A DNA stretch of 64,000 bases from Tubulanus polymorphus (taxonomy: Eukaryota; Nemertea; Palaeonemertea; Tubulaniformes; Tubulanidae): NCBI RefSeq assembly GCF_964204645.1, contig NC_134028.1, positions 22,914,153 to 22,978,152 on the forward strand, given 5' to 3'. The translations under genes and the position numbers were made by a program. Shown here piece after piece: positions 33,237-46,200 of the stretch. Positions within the stretch are counted from its first letter, which is position 1; each line of letters opens with the position of its first letter. The notes under the pieces are model-generated. The model saw only the letters and a list, made by a program, of their open reading frames with translations, was not told the DNA's origin and searched no databases.

Positions 33237-36200
33237 TTCGACTATCTACGAACGGTTAATGCAATACAAATACTGGCTTCCGTAAAACAACATTTGAACG
33301 TTCAATTAATCGCCGCCATATTTTTATCCATTTCTCTTTTGTTTGTCGTCGATAAGACCTGATGCGTGAAATACAGTCGTCGCCGCCGCCGCCGCCTGTG
33401 AGTACTGATGAACTGGAGACACACGCGCCGAGAGGCCACACGCGACTGACAGTACCGACTCTTAGCTCGATATAAACTTTCTGGGAAACGATCAACCTGT
33501 CACACTACGTATTTATTTGACGGTGGCAGAGGATTATCCACCGGGTTAATCCACGGCTTATCTCCTCTGTTTTTTTGTTACTGGTACACTAATCCATTTC
33601 AATTACTGTGCTGACAAAATGTTGTTTTTTTTATCTTAGAATAAGGATTGCCCCTATTATCTATTTGATTAGTAGATATCGTTTAAGTTTTTTTTTATTT
33701 GGCGCCCATTAAAAACCCACCACACCTGCCGCGATCGAAACAGGGGATTCGATTCTGAAGTCTGAAATCGAAGTACAGATATAATTGTGTGATCGGCGGT
33801 CGAGTTAACATAATTTTTTGTTTAAAACGAAGTACTCAATAGGGAAATGTCGTTGTTAGCAGCAACTCCCATACTTTTGCCAGATATTGCCGAAAGTGCA
33901 TTTATTCCGACAGGTATTCCTAAACAGTGTCCGCTACTGATATCGCCCAACTGTAAATTAATTACCTGCTCTACGTCCTTGATGATGATGCCATTTTTCA
34001 CGATGTGGAAAATTAATGTCCCAGAAACTCCTGTCTTATCCATCCGTGACAAAATTTGCTGTTTCAGATCGAATTCTATTCGCGTTCTATACGTTAGCTA
34101 TGATAGACGAATTATGAAATATTTCCCTATCAATTTCCATAAATTTGATTTCGTTTCGTCGCGTCTAGACTTTTTCAATATGAATTACGAACAGGATTAG
34201 GGAAGTGTATGATGTTGAATATCAATACCTTCTATAATTCATGGGTAACCAGAACAGAGGCCATGCTTTCCTTTTTGTTAAATTCAACAGCACAATTGAA
34301 CTAAAATGAGTGCATTCATTTCAAAGCTCCTACAGTTTTCTTCACCCGAGGACCGATTACACGGCAAACGAATTATTCTGTTCTAGATCGGAGGAATCAC
34401 AGAACTAATGATTGATTAAAAGTTGGATCATGACGTTTGTGAGAAAATTAAAAAGGCTTTCGACAAAATGAAACCCGAAACAGATTCTAGTAGTGTATAG
34501 ACGTAATACTAATTATTCACAGATTCTGAGAAACGGAAATACAAAAATGTAATACCTGATAGAATCAGCTGCATCATTCACATAACCTTAGTTTATTTGC
34601 ATTGAATGTATTTTGAGGGTTCATTCAGTACGTGTGTACGCGCATTGCCTGCAGGTGATGATGGTCTTCGCAGACACCGTACATTCAACATTTTTGAGGT
34701 TTTATTTGATTTATGTTTTATCTCAGATAATAGTTGCTCTTAAACTAGTAAGATGAGAAAAGGCCACGTGTAAATTTCGATTTACAAATTTTCATCTCCG
34801 ATCATCGGTCAAATTGGTCGTTGTCGAATCTCACAATTAGTTCGAATGAATTCATAGTTTTTTTAACGCCGTAAAGACCGTTACAATGATGTTTGTATAT
34901 ATTGATACTTAGTATGCGTCATATAAGGAGTTATGTGCACTACGTCATCAATATTGGCGTTTCAAAATTACATGTACAATTATGGGCTTTGGCGTTTATT
35001 TTGTAATTAAATAGATTTTATAAATCTTATTCTAAATTGATCTTTGAAATTATTTTTTGAGAGGATGTGTACTACGTCATCAATATATCGGGGCTAGACT
35101 GGTTGCCGGTTGGACAATTCAATTCAATTATTAATATATTAAAATCAAAAACAACTTTATTGAGCCTTAATATTGTATATAATTCATCATATATTTCATT
35201 GTCGACTATTAAGAAATATGTGTTATCTTTAAGGCGTCAATAAACTTTCAAGTTCCCGTGATTTTTTGGTTTCCATGGTTTTCTTCTCCAAATAAGCCAT
35301 AATGAAAATTTAAAAAAAGGCTCGAGAACTCGAACTATCACGACGCACGTGCCGTTATCAAACGAGAAGTCCAAAAAGCCAGACAATAAGTGTTAAAAGA
35401 AATTCTGATTACGGAACGGATGAGCGCAAATATGATCGTAATCATTTGTCTTGATAAGTCTGGCGACGAATACTGATAAAATAGGTAATTATTGCCGATC
35501 AGACATGGGCGATGATAAGCTGTGGTAAGCAGTGATAAGTAGTCATATTCATATTCCTCCTGCTATCTTTAGGATAAGAAGAGACACACGTTTGATGGGT
35601 AACTTAGGTTAATGCACCGAAGAATTAATGATCTGTGAATCTTACACCATGTATAGATATTGACTGAGGTATTCGTCTATGACACAGTGCACGATACCTT
35701 TATACCGCTACTGGTATAGTTTTGAACGGATATATTGAACTTAAGCGTGGTCGCTGTCCAAGAACTGCAATTCTATTTCGGAATTCAAGACTCCTGGTCT
35801 TGACCAACAACACCACCTGGCGAGTTGACTGACAGAAAAAAAATCAATTGCTGAAACGCACTCTTTGTAATCGAGATGCTCGTCTGATCAATGCTGCCGG
35901 CTAGGCCTGTCTCTAGTAAACATTCCACTTATCTTAATTGCGACATTCAATCCATTTTCAAAAGAAAAATTTTTACTGAAATTCTACTTGATGAGGAAAG
36001 TATCTCTAAATCTCATGTCTTACATTCCACGCGATTTTAGTGGAGATTCAAATCTATTAACTATCATTATGGATTATCGTTAAAATCGTCATCCAAGCAA
36101 TCCCATATCTTCGCTCTATTTGATGGTGTATATATATATATTTATTTATCTATCGATCAGTTCGAGGTTACTCCGGAACCGCATAATAATATACACCAAC

Positions 36201-39200
36201 ACACAATATCGATACGCAAGAGACAGGAGAGATCGAGAGAGTTGTAAAATCTAGCGCTGTTAACGCTGTTACCGACACCATTGAATCGCGTTCTCCACAA
36301 TGGAATTCAGACATTCAAGTAGATACATGTAGTACCGTATGTAAATAGTAAAGAGAGGAGTTATCATCATAAATCCTTGCCGCTGTCGTAAGATCCGAAA
36401 TAAGAAAGTTTACAATTTAAAACATCACGCAAACGCATCTGTGTATTTTGTTGAATATTTAGCTGTTGTGCTTTCGTACTTATCACAGATTCAATTTTGT
36501 TCAATGGTGACAAATGCGACGATTAGTTTATACCGGTTCATTCCCTCCGAGGGATCTCTAACAGTGATTGAGCTATTCACTAACAGTGGTATTCACTAAT
36601 AGTTATGATAAGCGACGTCCCCGGCTACCGATAAAGTATATGTTACAACATACAACATCTTGTTCGAACGTTCACAACACAAATAAACCTTCCAACACAA
36701 CACAAATAAACCTTCCAGATACACGATATAACTTTCTTAACAAAATAGTTACGTCGATGTTTACCAAAAATTTCGAATGTGTTGCTAACGTCCGGTTTTC
36801 GGTTCAGAAATACACATAGCCGCTTAGGACATTTCAAGGTCACAAATGGCGCGCATTTGAACCGCAAACAACTTCATTCATCTTTAAGTTCACGTTTGGT
36901 TTAAAATCATGATATGTATCTATCTCAGCGCGTGCCATTTTGATTAAAATTACCCATGATTTGTACGCATTCCTCATTAATGATGACGCAACTGGATCGA
37001 ACATTTTCATGCAGGGACAGTAGTACAGTGTAAAAACGCCAAGACACTAGCGTGATAAACTATAAGGGCTCGCGGCTCATGTGATCATTCTTACTCGTGT
37101 CGTTAAAATCAATGGATACCATTTATAAACCGGAAACCCGACTTCCGTCCATGACATACCCTGAAATGTTCGATTTCCGGAGCTCATAGCTGTGACCAAT
37201 CATTGTACGATGCAAAACGGATTGATATGACGAATTGAAGTGAGAGGAGAAAGATTCGTTCGGTCGATATCAGACGAAAATATCAAATATTTCTCAATAA
37301 ATTATCAAACATTCACTTTGCAACCTTCCAGAACATGATCGAGCGTCGAGTCGTTCCTAATGTCTAGACCTATAGCCGCGAGCCGCTTTTACCCGGGTCA
37401 AAAACGTCCGACCAGGCGCCCGTGCAACAATTTCCAACACGGGTCAAATTATTCAGTGTGAATGCTAACTGTGACCATGGACTCTAAAACGAAAACTAAA
37501 TCGTTTCAGAGTCCATGCTGTGACTCTCCTCACTTACCACAGCATCATTTTGATAGCATGTTTTTATCGAGTGAGTGATTTACGTGTGAACGCGCTATCT
37601 AATTAGACACTTCACCTATATCTCATTTTATCTTTTCTTCATGTTCCTCCATCCTCACTTCTTTCAATTCGTCTATGTGCTATCTCTTGTTGATTGCGTT
37701 GTTCTTCACTCAATTCTTCAAGTGCTCGCAGCTCTTGAAAATGTCGTTATTGTAGCGATCAAATTATGGTAACACCTTTTCAGCAGAACGCTCAAGGACC
37801 ATCGACTTATCTCACACACTCTCTCCCTCCTCTCTCCTACAGAAAGTCAAATTCGTCGATATTAATTAGGCACCATATAAACTAGGCCTAATATGATCTT
37901 CCCAAGCATCTGAACAATTGCAATTAAATTGTGGAGCTCAAGAATACGTTACAATACCATGGCTCGATTACGATGCGGTCTTGTAACTAACGTTTCAAAT
38001 TTAAGCGATTATTTCTATTACGGGTATCCATTTTTCTAAGACTTTTCAATTCGAAAGGAGCTGAATTAAACCAAGAAAGAATAGTATCTTTAGTTATTGG
38101 ATAGAAATATAGGGGGAGGGTGAGCGGGTAATATCTGTATCTGTCGCGTATCTTCAGTTATTAGGAATTCTATCAGTTGTCGAAAGATCAGTTTTCATCA
38201 CGCTTCAGTAAATAAAACATCGTCCGTCATCGTATTGACAATACAACTCGATATAAGGACACAATAAACAAACTGTTTCTGACTGTTAGATAAACCTCAT
38301 AACGCACACGACTTGTTACGTTCCGCTGTAACCAACGTCACACGTCACGTCTACAACGTTCAACAGATCACTTGTACGCGTTCGACATGTTTTAATTAGA
38401 AATTCACGACGACTTCGAAAATCATCTCAAGCCGACCACTCGTAGGAATTCTCTTCGTTAGCATAAATATGGTTAGGATATTGTAGGAGAAATATATAAT
38501 CAAATCGTTTGGTACAACAGAACAGGACAGGATCGAGGCTAGTTGCACTAGTTTCACGAGGATTGTGTAATTACGACTTACCATCCGTGAAACGGGACCA
38601 AAAGCCGGGCGGGGGCAAATGGCTGTCGTGTAGGGGTAAATGTTAGACCCTATAACCGAGCCGTATACAAAATGGCGGATTTTTCAACCGATAAGATTAT
38701 GTCTCAGAGCCAAATGGTTAGTGTTGGGTAGGGTTTAGGGTTTATTACTATAGGGTAGCTTAGGATAAGACCATAAGCAATTAAAAAGGTTCGATAGCTC
38801 GATGGTAAAATGCTGCGCTAACACTACGGTGCTTGCGTATCCGAAACCCAATTTTTTTGTGACATTTCTAGTTTTTTCAGTTTTTTAAGTCAATGCGCAT
38901 GCGCAGGATTCAACACCTACCGTTGAATCGTTGATTCAACATCTACCGTCATTCCTGTGCTGCCGTAGCTCGGCGCCTTTTTGAACTCAGTAATGATTGT
39001 AAATTTTGCTCTCGACTCTGATTGTTTTAACACAATACCACGATATGTCACAATAAGATTACTGTACAAAGTCTTGCCGGAATTGAGTGTCAATCTTGTC
39101 GTAAAAGTTTAATTAAATTGTGTACGGATTGTCAGAATCGAACGAAGTAATAAAGCGGATATTGTTCCTGTGGCTTTCCACTGAAGTTTGGCAGACGAGT

Positions 39201-39702
39201 TTCAGTCGTGACGATGGGGAAATTTCGAAGCCGTCGTTCCGTGTCGAAACACGAGTTTGCTGTTACAAAATGATGATATTCAATTGGGGAATATGTATTT
39301 CATTGCGCCTTTTTATCAAGCTCACAATCGTGGTCTCCTCGCTGGAGAAATTTACACAGAAAACTACCGAGTTATGACTATTTAGGCACATAAAATATCG
39401 AATAAACCATTGTTTGAGTATTATCATTCATTTTGTCTGTGCTAATCTGTTTATCTATGTACACCTGAGGTCCAACTAGCGTCATTATCTAGACTGACAC
39501 CTCCGCGTTTTATCTGCTACTTTAGTTAGGAGTTTGTGTTATATGCATCTGAGGGCCCACTCCCATTGATGTTGATTAATCTTTAATGAAAGAAACTATA
39601 AGCATGACGATATGAAAGATTGGTGACTGATTATCTAATCAATTTTATCAATGATTTCTTGGATAACGTTAGTTTTCACCACCAAAACGTGACGAAACAG
39701 CA

Positions 39703-39826
39703 GCTCTCTCTTCTCTCCCCTCTCTCCCCTCCTCCCTCATTTTCACTCTCCCACTCTCCCCTCACTTTCGCTCTCCCCCTCCCCTCTCACTCTCTCTCCC
39801 TCCCTCCCCCTATCTCTCTCTTCGCT
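39703..39826. repeat. Pyrimidine-rich CT tract
   Basis: About 120 bases almost entirely C and T on the plus strand (CTCTCTCCCTCC-type phrases), with strong strand asymmetry. Could form triplex DNA; no gene. Confidence 0.8.
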
Positions 39827-40821
39827 TTTAAAAACCTAAATCTACGAAAATCACTCAATCATCGCGGATTCCCATGAATATGTCACTGTATCATTCATTA
39901 TGAATCCAATTGCAAGGAAACCTACGTACAACATCGGAAACAAACTGTGGAACGTGATGAGTGTGATGAGTGTAGTTTTATTGACGATAGTAAAGTGAAG
40001 TTATTGACTTATTAATCAGCAAAACAAACAGTAACCCGAATCCCGAATAGAACGAGCTACAAATGAAAAAAAGCCTAAGAAAACCAATCGATAGTCACTC
40101 CATTAGATTCGTCGCGAAGCTGGAAAAAATCAACACCTTTGAAATCTATTTTTCTTTAGTAACGAGTCAGTACATCAAAATGCCTCTCTGCGCTCGCTGA
40201 TTTGTGATAATTGAGAAAAGTATAGATTTGCCGACCACAATTGCTAAAATGCTACCTAGGCAGCTCGCCCGGTAATTATAGAAGACAGTTTTCTCAGCTT
40301 CGGAATAAGACCTTGCGATAATTGAATTAATCGTACTCAGATGTGGCGCATACGCGTGTCGGTATGATAATTTGTATCGGTCGAAAAAATCCGTCGCACC
40401 TAAATAATCTAATTCATCTCCGGTACATTGAGACATGTCCAAAATTCCGCCGTCAACGATTGCGATAAAAATCACCGTATATCAGTAGACGAGCCGTCCA
40501 GACACGTATACCACGCTCAACGCCAATTCATTATATACGTTTCCGCCCTATTTGTCTGTTGATACCATTAAGAGTGGTTTTCACAGTCAATTTTTTTAAA
40601 ATTGTCGAGGCCCACCCACAAACGCGACAGCCTAATGTCCAATCCACTTAGAGAACAGTCACTCCGTAATTAGAATGAAACGAGAAATGTCAAATAGAAA
40701 TGGATATTGTATTCCTCTCCTACATATTGACTCGAAATAGGGAAAAAATGTTACAGAAACAATAGTAGACTGACCACGAATTGGTTTCAGTAAATAAGTG
40801 GACATTTGAAGATAAAACCCC

Positions 40822-40932
40822 AAATATGAAGAAAAAACTACGAAAGTATTTGACTTTTCAACTAACTTAGAGTTTCGAAAAATAGAATTAAGCCGAAACG
40901 TCAAATACTCTCGTAGTTTTTTGCTTCGTATT
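40822..40932. mobile_element. Foldback element
   Basis: AAATATGAAGAAAAAACTAC followed by GAAAGTATTTGAC faces GTCAAATACTCTCGTAGTTT TTTGCTTCGTATTT with about three mismatches over 33 bases. The spacer is about 45 bases. Non-coding. Confidence 0.7.
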
Positions 40933-42386
40933 TTTCAATTGACCGCCGAGTATGAAAGTTACGCGATCTTACACCTAAAACTGGTGTTGTTCATCTGGTG
41001 ACGAACTTCGAAATCGTGTCCCTAAAAACAGATCTACTTCAGATTTATCGCGCTGTATAATACGCGTTCTTCTAATAATAGCTTGACTTTTACATTAAAA
41101 TATCATTTGCGCGCACTTTTCCGACCGATAATGCTCCAGAACTCCGACGAAATTAAATGAAATTGGCCATAAATTACGCACTAGCGACGTAGACGCTGTC
41201 AGGAGTGTGGCTTTATCAACACTGTCTGATCGATTAGAACGTAGAATCTTTGATGCCTGGACAGTTTTATGTTCAATTCTTAATATTTTCAATTAAAATG
41301 GCTGATACATCGGCTGGATGTAAAATGTAGGTGGAAGCTCTTTTAATGTTCACGCCGAGATTCACTCGCTTCGGCTGAAAAAGCTTTAATTGACGAATTT
41401 ATTACTTAGGAATCCGTGAACGATCTTTCTCGCAGCGATTTGCGAAGAAAACGATTAATTTTCGAGTTGATTTCCAGACATTCTTTTATAGCCTCGCATA
41501 TAGCGCCGACATATCGAGATTCCAGAACCATTTCCGCGTCTTTCCGCAATAAGGTTAGTTTTTCCAAAGACCTCCCTCAACGACGAAGAAAACCAACAGT
41601 CAACGTTGTCGTTCATAGCGACGATTTGTTGAATCTACCGGCGTTTGTTTTGTATATGGAACTGATAGAATCAACAGTGGGAATAAACGCAATATTCGGT
41701 GTCCTCAGTTCGACCTATACTCGACCGAGTCCAAGTTGAATAAGGGATCTCATTTTATGCCTGGGAATAATTTCTATCTAAAAAGTTTTCACGGGTCGGT
41801 CGCACAATCATCTCATTTCGCCTAGGATTTTGAAAGTATATTTTACACCAATATAAACATCTTAGTTTTGATATATAGACTATAAATCTGACAGGCTCCG
41901 GATACGCTTTTAGGACAAATGGTTCACTCTAGAAAAACAAGTGGTTTTTCGGCGTCCCTCTATGGAGAGCCCCTCAGTATACACGTTTGCGCTCTTTAGT
42001 GGTGTCGTAAAAGTTTAAGCGCTTTTACATAATACTGTGATGTATGTCGAATTTGATGATGTCCCGAGCTCTTGTCGTGGTAGAAACCGTGACGATGAGA
42101 TATTTAATTAAATGTAATATAAACATTTGCTCCACGAACTTTATCGTCGCTGAGTCAAGATTAACGATCCTACCATCGAATTGGATTGAACTCCGCGCGC
42201 TTTTAACAGTCGCATTTAGTGTCGTTTGATGCTTCGCATGTTCCACTTACTTTCGTCTAAGCCGATGTTTTTTGATAGCCACGTCCGGTACTTTCTTCCC
42301 TACGAAGTGCCAATTCATCAGTATTTTTAAACTGTGACAAGACAAGAATATACTTTGGATTATGATACACATCGAAGCAATGAAAA

Positions 42387-42609
42387 CTATGGTGGCTGAT
42401 TTGGGCCACACCGAGGTTTTTCGAGCGCAAAAATCTGAAAAAAAATTTGATAGCGAGATAACAAATACTGACGCGAGAAAACAAAAATAAACGCGAGAAA
42501 ACTAAATAATTTGTTTTCTCGCGCTAGAATTTGTTTTCTCGCCATCAAGTTGGTTTTTGGATTCTTCGTGATCGTAAAATCTCGGCGTGGCCCGAACCAG
42601 CCACCATAG
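42387..42609. mobile_element. CTATGGTGGCTGAT-ended MITE, copy 1
   Basis: CTATGGTGGCTGATTTGGGC at the left faces GCCCGAACCAGCCACCATAG at the right, and the pairing continues inward (CACACCGAGGTTTT against AAAATCTCGGCGTG). The middle has repeated GCGAGAAAAC motifs around a TTTTCTCGCGCTAGAA segment. The direct repeat GAAAACTATG spans both outer borders. Related to 51163-51419. Confidence 0.8.
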
Positions 42610-42736
42610 AAAACTATGCATTTTCTTGAAAGTATCATACTAAAATATAATTCCGTGCTCATGCACTGCCGTGTGCGCCGTAGTGAGAAAAATCAGTCCA
42701 TTTCCCTAAACTCAAATGTAAATCGGCACAATCATA

Positions 42737-42772
42737 CATATATATATATATATATATAAATATATATACACA
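42737..42772. repeat. Short TA microsatellite
   Basis: About 30 bases of alternating TA with one interruption. Confidence 0.8.
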
Positions 42773-43970
42773 TTTCCCATTCTCAAGGTTACAGGATATA
42801 AGAAACTTCTAGAAAATGCTTTTTAGCTGATGAAATTGCATTATTATCGAAATGTATTTCACATTTTTCCTGCGCATTCTATTCGTACCACATTTTCACG
42901 ATTAATCACCGTTCGTAACAGTTTTATAAGACGACGCGCGTAAACATAAAGACCTTCGGAAAATTGGAGGTGTCGATCTGACACTAATTTCGAACCATTA
43001 ACACAAAAAGAAACAATTTCGATATATTGCGTTTTGTCCTGAGAAATCCAATATCGCAGCAATTACTTTCAAGCCGATGAATTGGACCACTTTGTTTGAA
43101 AAAAAAAACTTCGTCCGCGTGACTTGATACTCGTAACTATTGTTTCCGGCGCAGTGAAGTGATCTCTTGCTCTCGAAGACCTGGTATCCCATCACGGTTC
43201 CTGGAAAATGATCACTCTTCTTAATGAGTTATTCAATGTTAAATCGCTCAATGTTGTTCTCATGTAAAGCGGTCGTGTAAGGATACACGTCGTCTAATGA
43301 TTGTTAATGTCACTAGGATTCACTTGTCATCAATATCGACATAAACACACGTTACATTTGATATTACCTACTGTTTTTTAGAATGCTGTCCAGCCGGTAA
43401 CATCAATATTCATCAACCCTAATCGATAATGTACGTCGTCCACTTAACCCGGCTGTATTGTTGGTCTGTTAGAGGTGCGTCAAAATCAAATGAAACATTC
43501 GGTCGAAATATCCGTAGGTATTATTACACGCGGAATCGCGATATTACACGTGTGAAATAAACATGTGCTGTTTTTCTATTTCCCATAACGATGTAGAACT
43601 CGATGCAAAATCTCATTCGATTTATTTTTAAACGTTAGATCTCTTTCTGCGACCTACCGACCTGTTGTTGGTTCTGCTTTGAAATACGGGGAATTTTTGG
43701 TGGTAAATGTTGATAGAGTTGACGCGAGTTGACGACGGCAGGAATCCCGATGGAATTCACAATCGTAGAGATAGTTTTTATGCTTCGGCGGAAACTTCAA
43801 GTTGCCTTTTATCCGTCGCTGATGCAATTTGGTTTCATTGAAGTCGCCCGTGGAAGCTGGATAACCTCATCTTCTGTCTCTAAAAGGTCCCGTCACAGAT
43901 AAAGAGAACTTAGGCGTTTATACCGTATACGTGAAGTGAATTCGTCGAAATGAAGCTTCGATATCACTGG

Positions 43971-44238
43971 GGCTGATTTAGGGGGTTCGGACCGCTGCCT
44001 TCCCATTGAGGTTGCCGATCACACGATAAATGCACGAAATCGACCAATGAAATACGTAGATAACAGGGTCAATCCCTATTTTAAGATGAAAAAACCCTGC
44101 AAATTCGGAAATTTCATCCTTTCGAATGGATTTCTCCAAAGATATCTAACACTGAGGGTGGTGCCCTATAATAGCCTATGACGCCCTGTATCTGAAAATT
44201 GCCTTAAGGACCCCCTGCCTTTTTAGACTCGCCCTGTA
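43971..44238. mobile_element. Possible hAT-like MITE, diverged copy
   Basis: ACTGGGGCTGATTTAGGGGG at the left and CCCCCTGCCTTTTTAGACTC then GCCCTGT at the right form weak inverted ends resembling the CAGGGGCGGATC ends of the clearer copies. The interior style (runs of GGACC/CCCCC next to the ends) also matches. Confidence 0.4.
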
Positions 44239-45182
44239 TCATCGTAATGAATTCAAAAGATTCTCCTGGACGTCCAATGGAAAATACATCGAACCTCTAC
44301 AACGGAATATTGGGGGAGGTTTTTCATATGACGCACGGGATTATTACAATGTTTTGATATTGGCAAAAGCCGTCTCTCGAGCGAAGAGGACAAGTTGTAA
44401 CAACTTATTAAAGATATTATTGCACATTTCCAGACGAGTGGATAGAATCTATCAAACGACTCCTGTAACAAATCCAATAACCGCACAAACGATCGCTGTT
44501 TCATCTCTAGGTACTGTTTTGTTCGTCGTTTCAGTCGCAGGCTTATTGATTATTGTAAAATCCAGACTTACGTCTCGAAACTCGCTTTGAAAATGAATCT
44601 TTCAAAAATTCAAACCGGTCTAAAAAATAAGACTAACAGTTTCTAAGCCGTGGAAATGCACTCTTTTAAGTGACAGAGGATGTGAAACCCAGCAAAAGAT
44701 CTTTCACGAAATATAATCTATATACGATAGGCCTTCTAACAATAGGTCTACACAGGCCTATTACGCTTAGTGCCACAAAATTCTTCGAATCAGTCTGCGC
44801 AATTTAAGCTCATGGGGCATAAGTCGCACTGACTACATCTATATAATAGTTGATATTGGTGATACATCTTTATGCCGTTGTTTGTTGTGAAAAGCGTGAA
44901 AAGCATGGAAGGAATTCATCATTTAGATAATGACAGGTCTAATAAGTCAGACTGTCGGCTCCAGAGAATTCCCTCTTGAATATTTCATTTGCCACAGTGA
45001 TAAGAATCTAATGACATGGTGGAGACAGATAATGATCATGAAAAATAAAACAACCATGATTCGGCATTTCAACTTTTGCAACGCCGCAAAATAGTTTGAT
45101 TGTTTTAGGCGTACATGTGTAAGGTTTAGTGGGATTTATTTCGAAAGCAACGGGTTTTTAGAACACGAAAGCTCAGTGCAAA

Positions 45183-45263
45183 ATGGTTGTAGATGCAATG
45201 TACTCGAACTTTTGATCTTAACTTCTGTTAACCAATTTACCGCTGAGTTATGCACCACCTGCT
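45183..45263 (-). pseudogene. Degenerate tRNA-like sequence
   Basis: On the minus strand GGTGCATAACTCAGCGGTAA gives a possible acceptor strand and A box, and AAAAGTTCGAGTACATTGCA gives a possible B box and 3' acceptor that pairs with the 5' strand over about six bases. The T stem does not pair, so this is a relic. It lies directly upstream of the intact tRNA-Phe. Confidence 0.4.
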
Positions 45264-45319
45264 TTTGCTCATTGTGCGCTGACAGGAGACTTCGTTGACA
45301 AATTGAATAACGGTCATCA

Positions 45320-45392
45320 GCCGAAATAGCTCAGTTGGGAGAGCGTTAGACTGAAGATCTAAAGGTCCCTGGTTCGATCCCGGGTTTCGGCA
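45320..45392 (+). tRNA. tRNA-Phe (GAA)
   Basis: A 73-base cloverleaf. GCCGAAA pairs with TTTCGGC, discriminator A follows, A box TAGCTCAGTTGGGAGAG, anticodon loop CTGAAGA with GAA, and T arm CCTGGTTCGATCCCGGG. A run of T (45396-45400) just downstream can serve as the pol III terminator. No intron. Confidence 0.95.
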
Positions 45393-45911
45393 GATATTTT
45401 TCTTTTATTTTTCAAAACCAATCCTTTCTTTGATTTTTTTCATCCGTCCATATACTGCGGATTGTTAATCGATTCGCGTAATATAAGTCCAGAAAGTGTT
45501 CAGTTTCGTATATGATTGATAGGTTCGTTGTATTTACATTGGCAAGTGATAGATTGTAAAATCTATGCTATCGTTCATAGTTTACGATTTGATCGAGAAG
45601 TTTAGATGCACCCGACTGTAATAACTAATCCCGCTAGATTCGATAAACACATATCTTATTGACATTATATAGATTATTACTCAGAAACTTAATTCGATTT
45701 TAAAGATTGGAAACAACAGTAAACGTTTTCATTATTTGGCAAATGTTTGCCTACGGGAACACTTCTAACCCAATGGTTTATTGTATTAACACATTACCAG
45801 CGCAATTCCTTTGACTTATAACATAATACGAGTGTATAACAAGAAACCATGGAGGTTTTCTTGTTGAGTTTTAACCTAATAAGAGATATTTCACATCTTC
45901 GGGAAGTTGTC

Positions 45912-46200
45912 CAGGCGCGGATTCAGACGGTAGCACCGTATAGGCACGAGTTACCGTCGCGAAAAGGGCACATTTCTCCCGAGCGAAGAGGCACGAGTTA
46001 CCGTCGCGAAAAGGGCACATTTTTTTCAAGGCGATGATTTTCAACCAAAGGACACATTCAGTCGTCCATAAATTCCGAAAACAAAAACAAGAAAGGGCAC
46101 ACCATTCTTCAGAATTTCTGGGGAGCTCCAGACCCCCACCGTTATGGTGGAGAATGCTCTTTTTCATCAATTGCGTTACTCTCAACTGGATCCGCCGCGG
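45912..46200. mobile_element. hAT-like MITE, copy 2
   Basis: CAGGCGCGGATTCAG at the left faces CTGGATCCGCCGCGG at the right. GTTGTC occurs directly on both borders (45906-45911 and 46200-46205), perhaps the rest of a target duplication. Inside, a 33-base unit starting GGCACGAGTTACCGTCGCGA occurs twice. Confidence 0.7.

Larger units (their letters stand above)
29033..45319. other. Gene-poor region, middle part
   Basis: About 16 kb with no recognisable protein gene. It holds a tandem repeat (31495-31835), a possible tRNA-like remnant (33168-33236), a pyrimidine-rich tract (39703-39826), foldback elements (40822-40932, 42387-42609), a possible hAT-like copy (43971-44238) and a degenerate tRNA near 45183. 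Part of it could be intron of the receptor gene at 61644, whose upstream exons are not identified. Confidence 0.5.

Noticed and set aside
33822-34200. Overlapping frames of 76 and 117 codons on opposite strands
   Set aside because: Neither resembles a known family and neither has splice partners.
38786-38850. tRNA-like AGCTCGATGGTAAAATGCTG segment
   Set aside because: An A-box-like start but no acceptable B box or pairing ends.
44354-44590. Plus-strand frame with a possible membrane segment (AVSSLGTVLFVVSVAGLLII)
   Set aside because: No family, no splice context, and the first half is unconvincing; probably chance.
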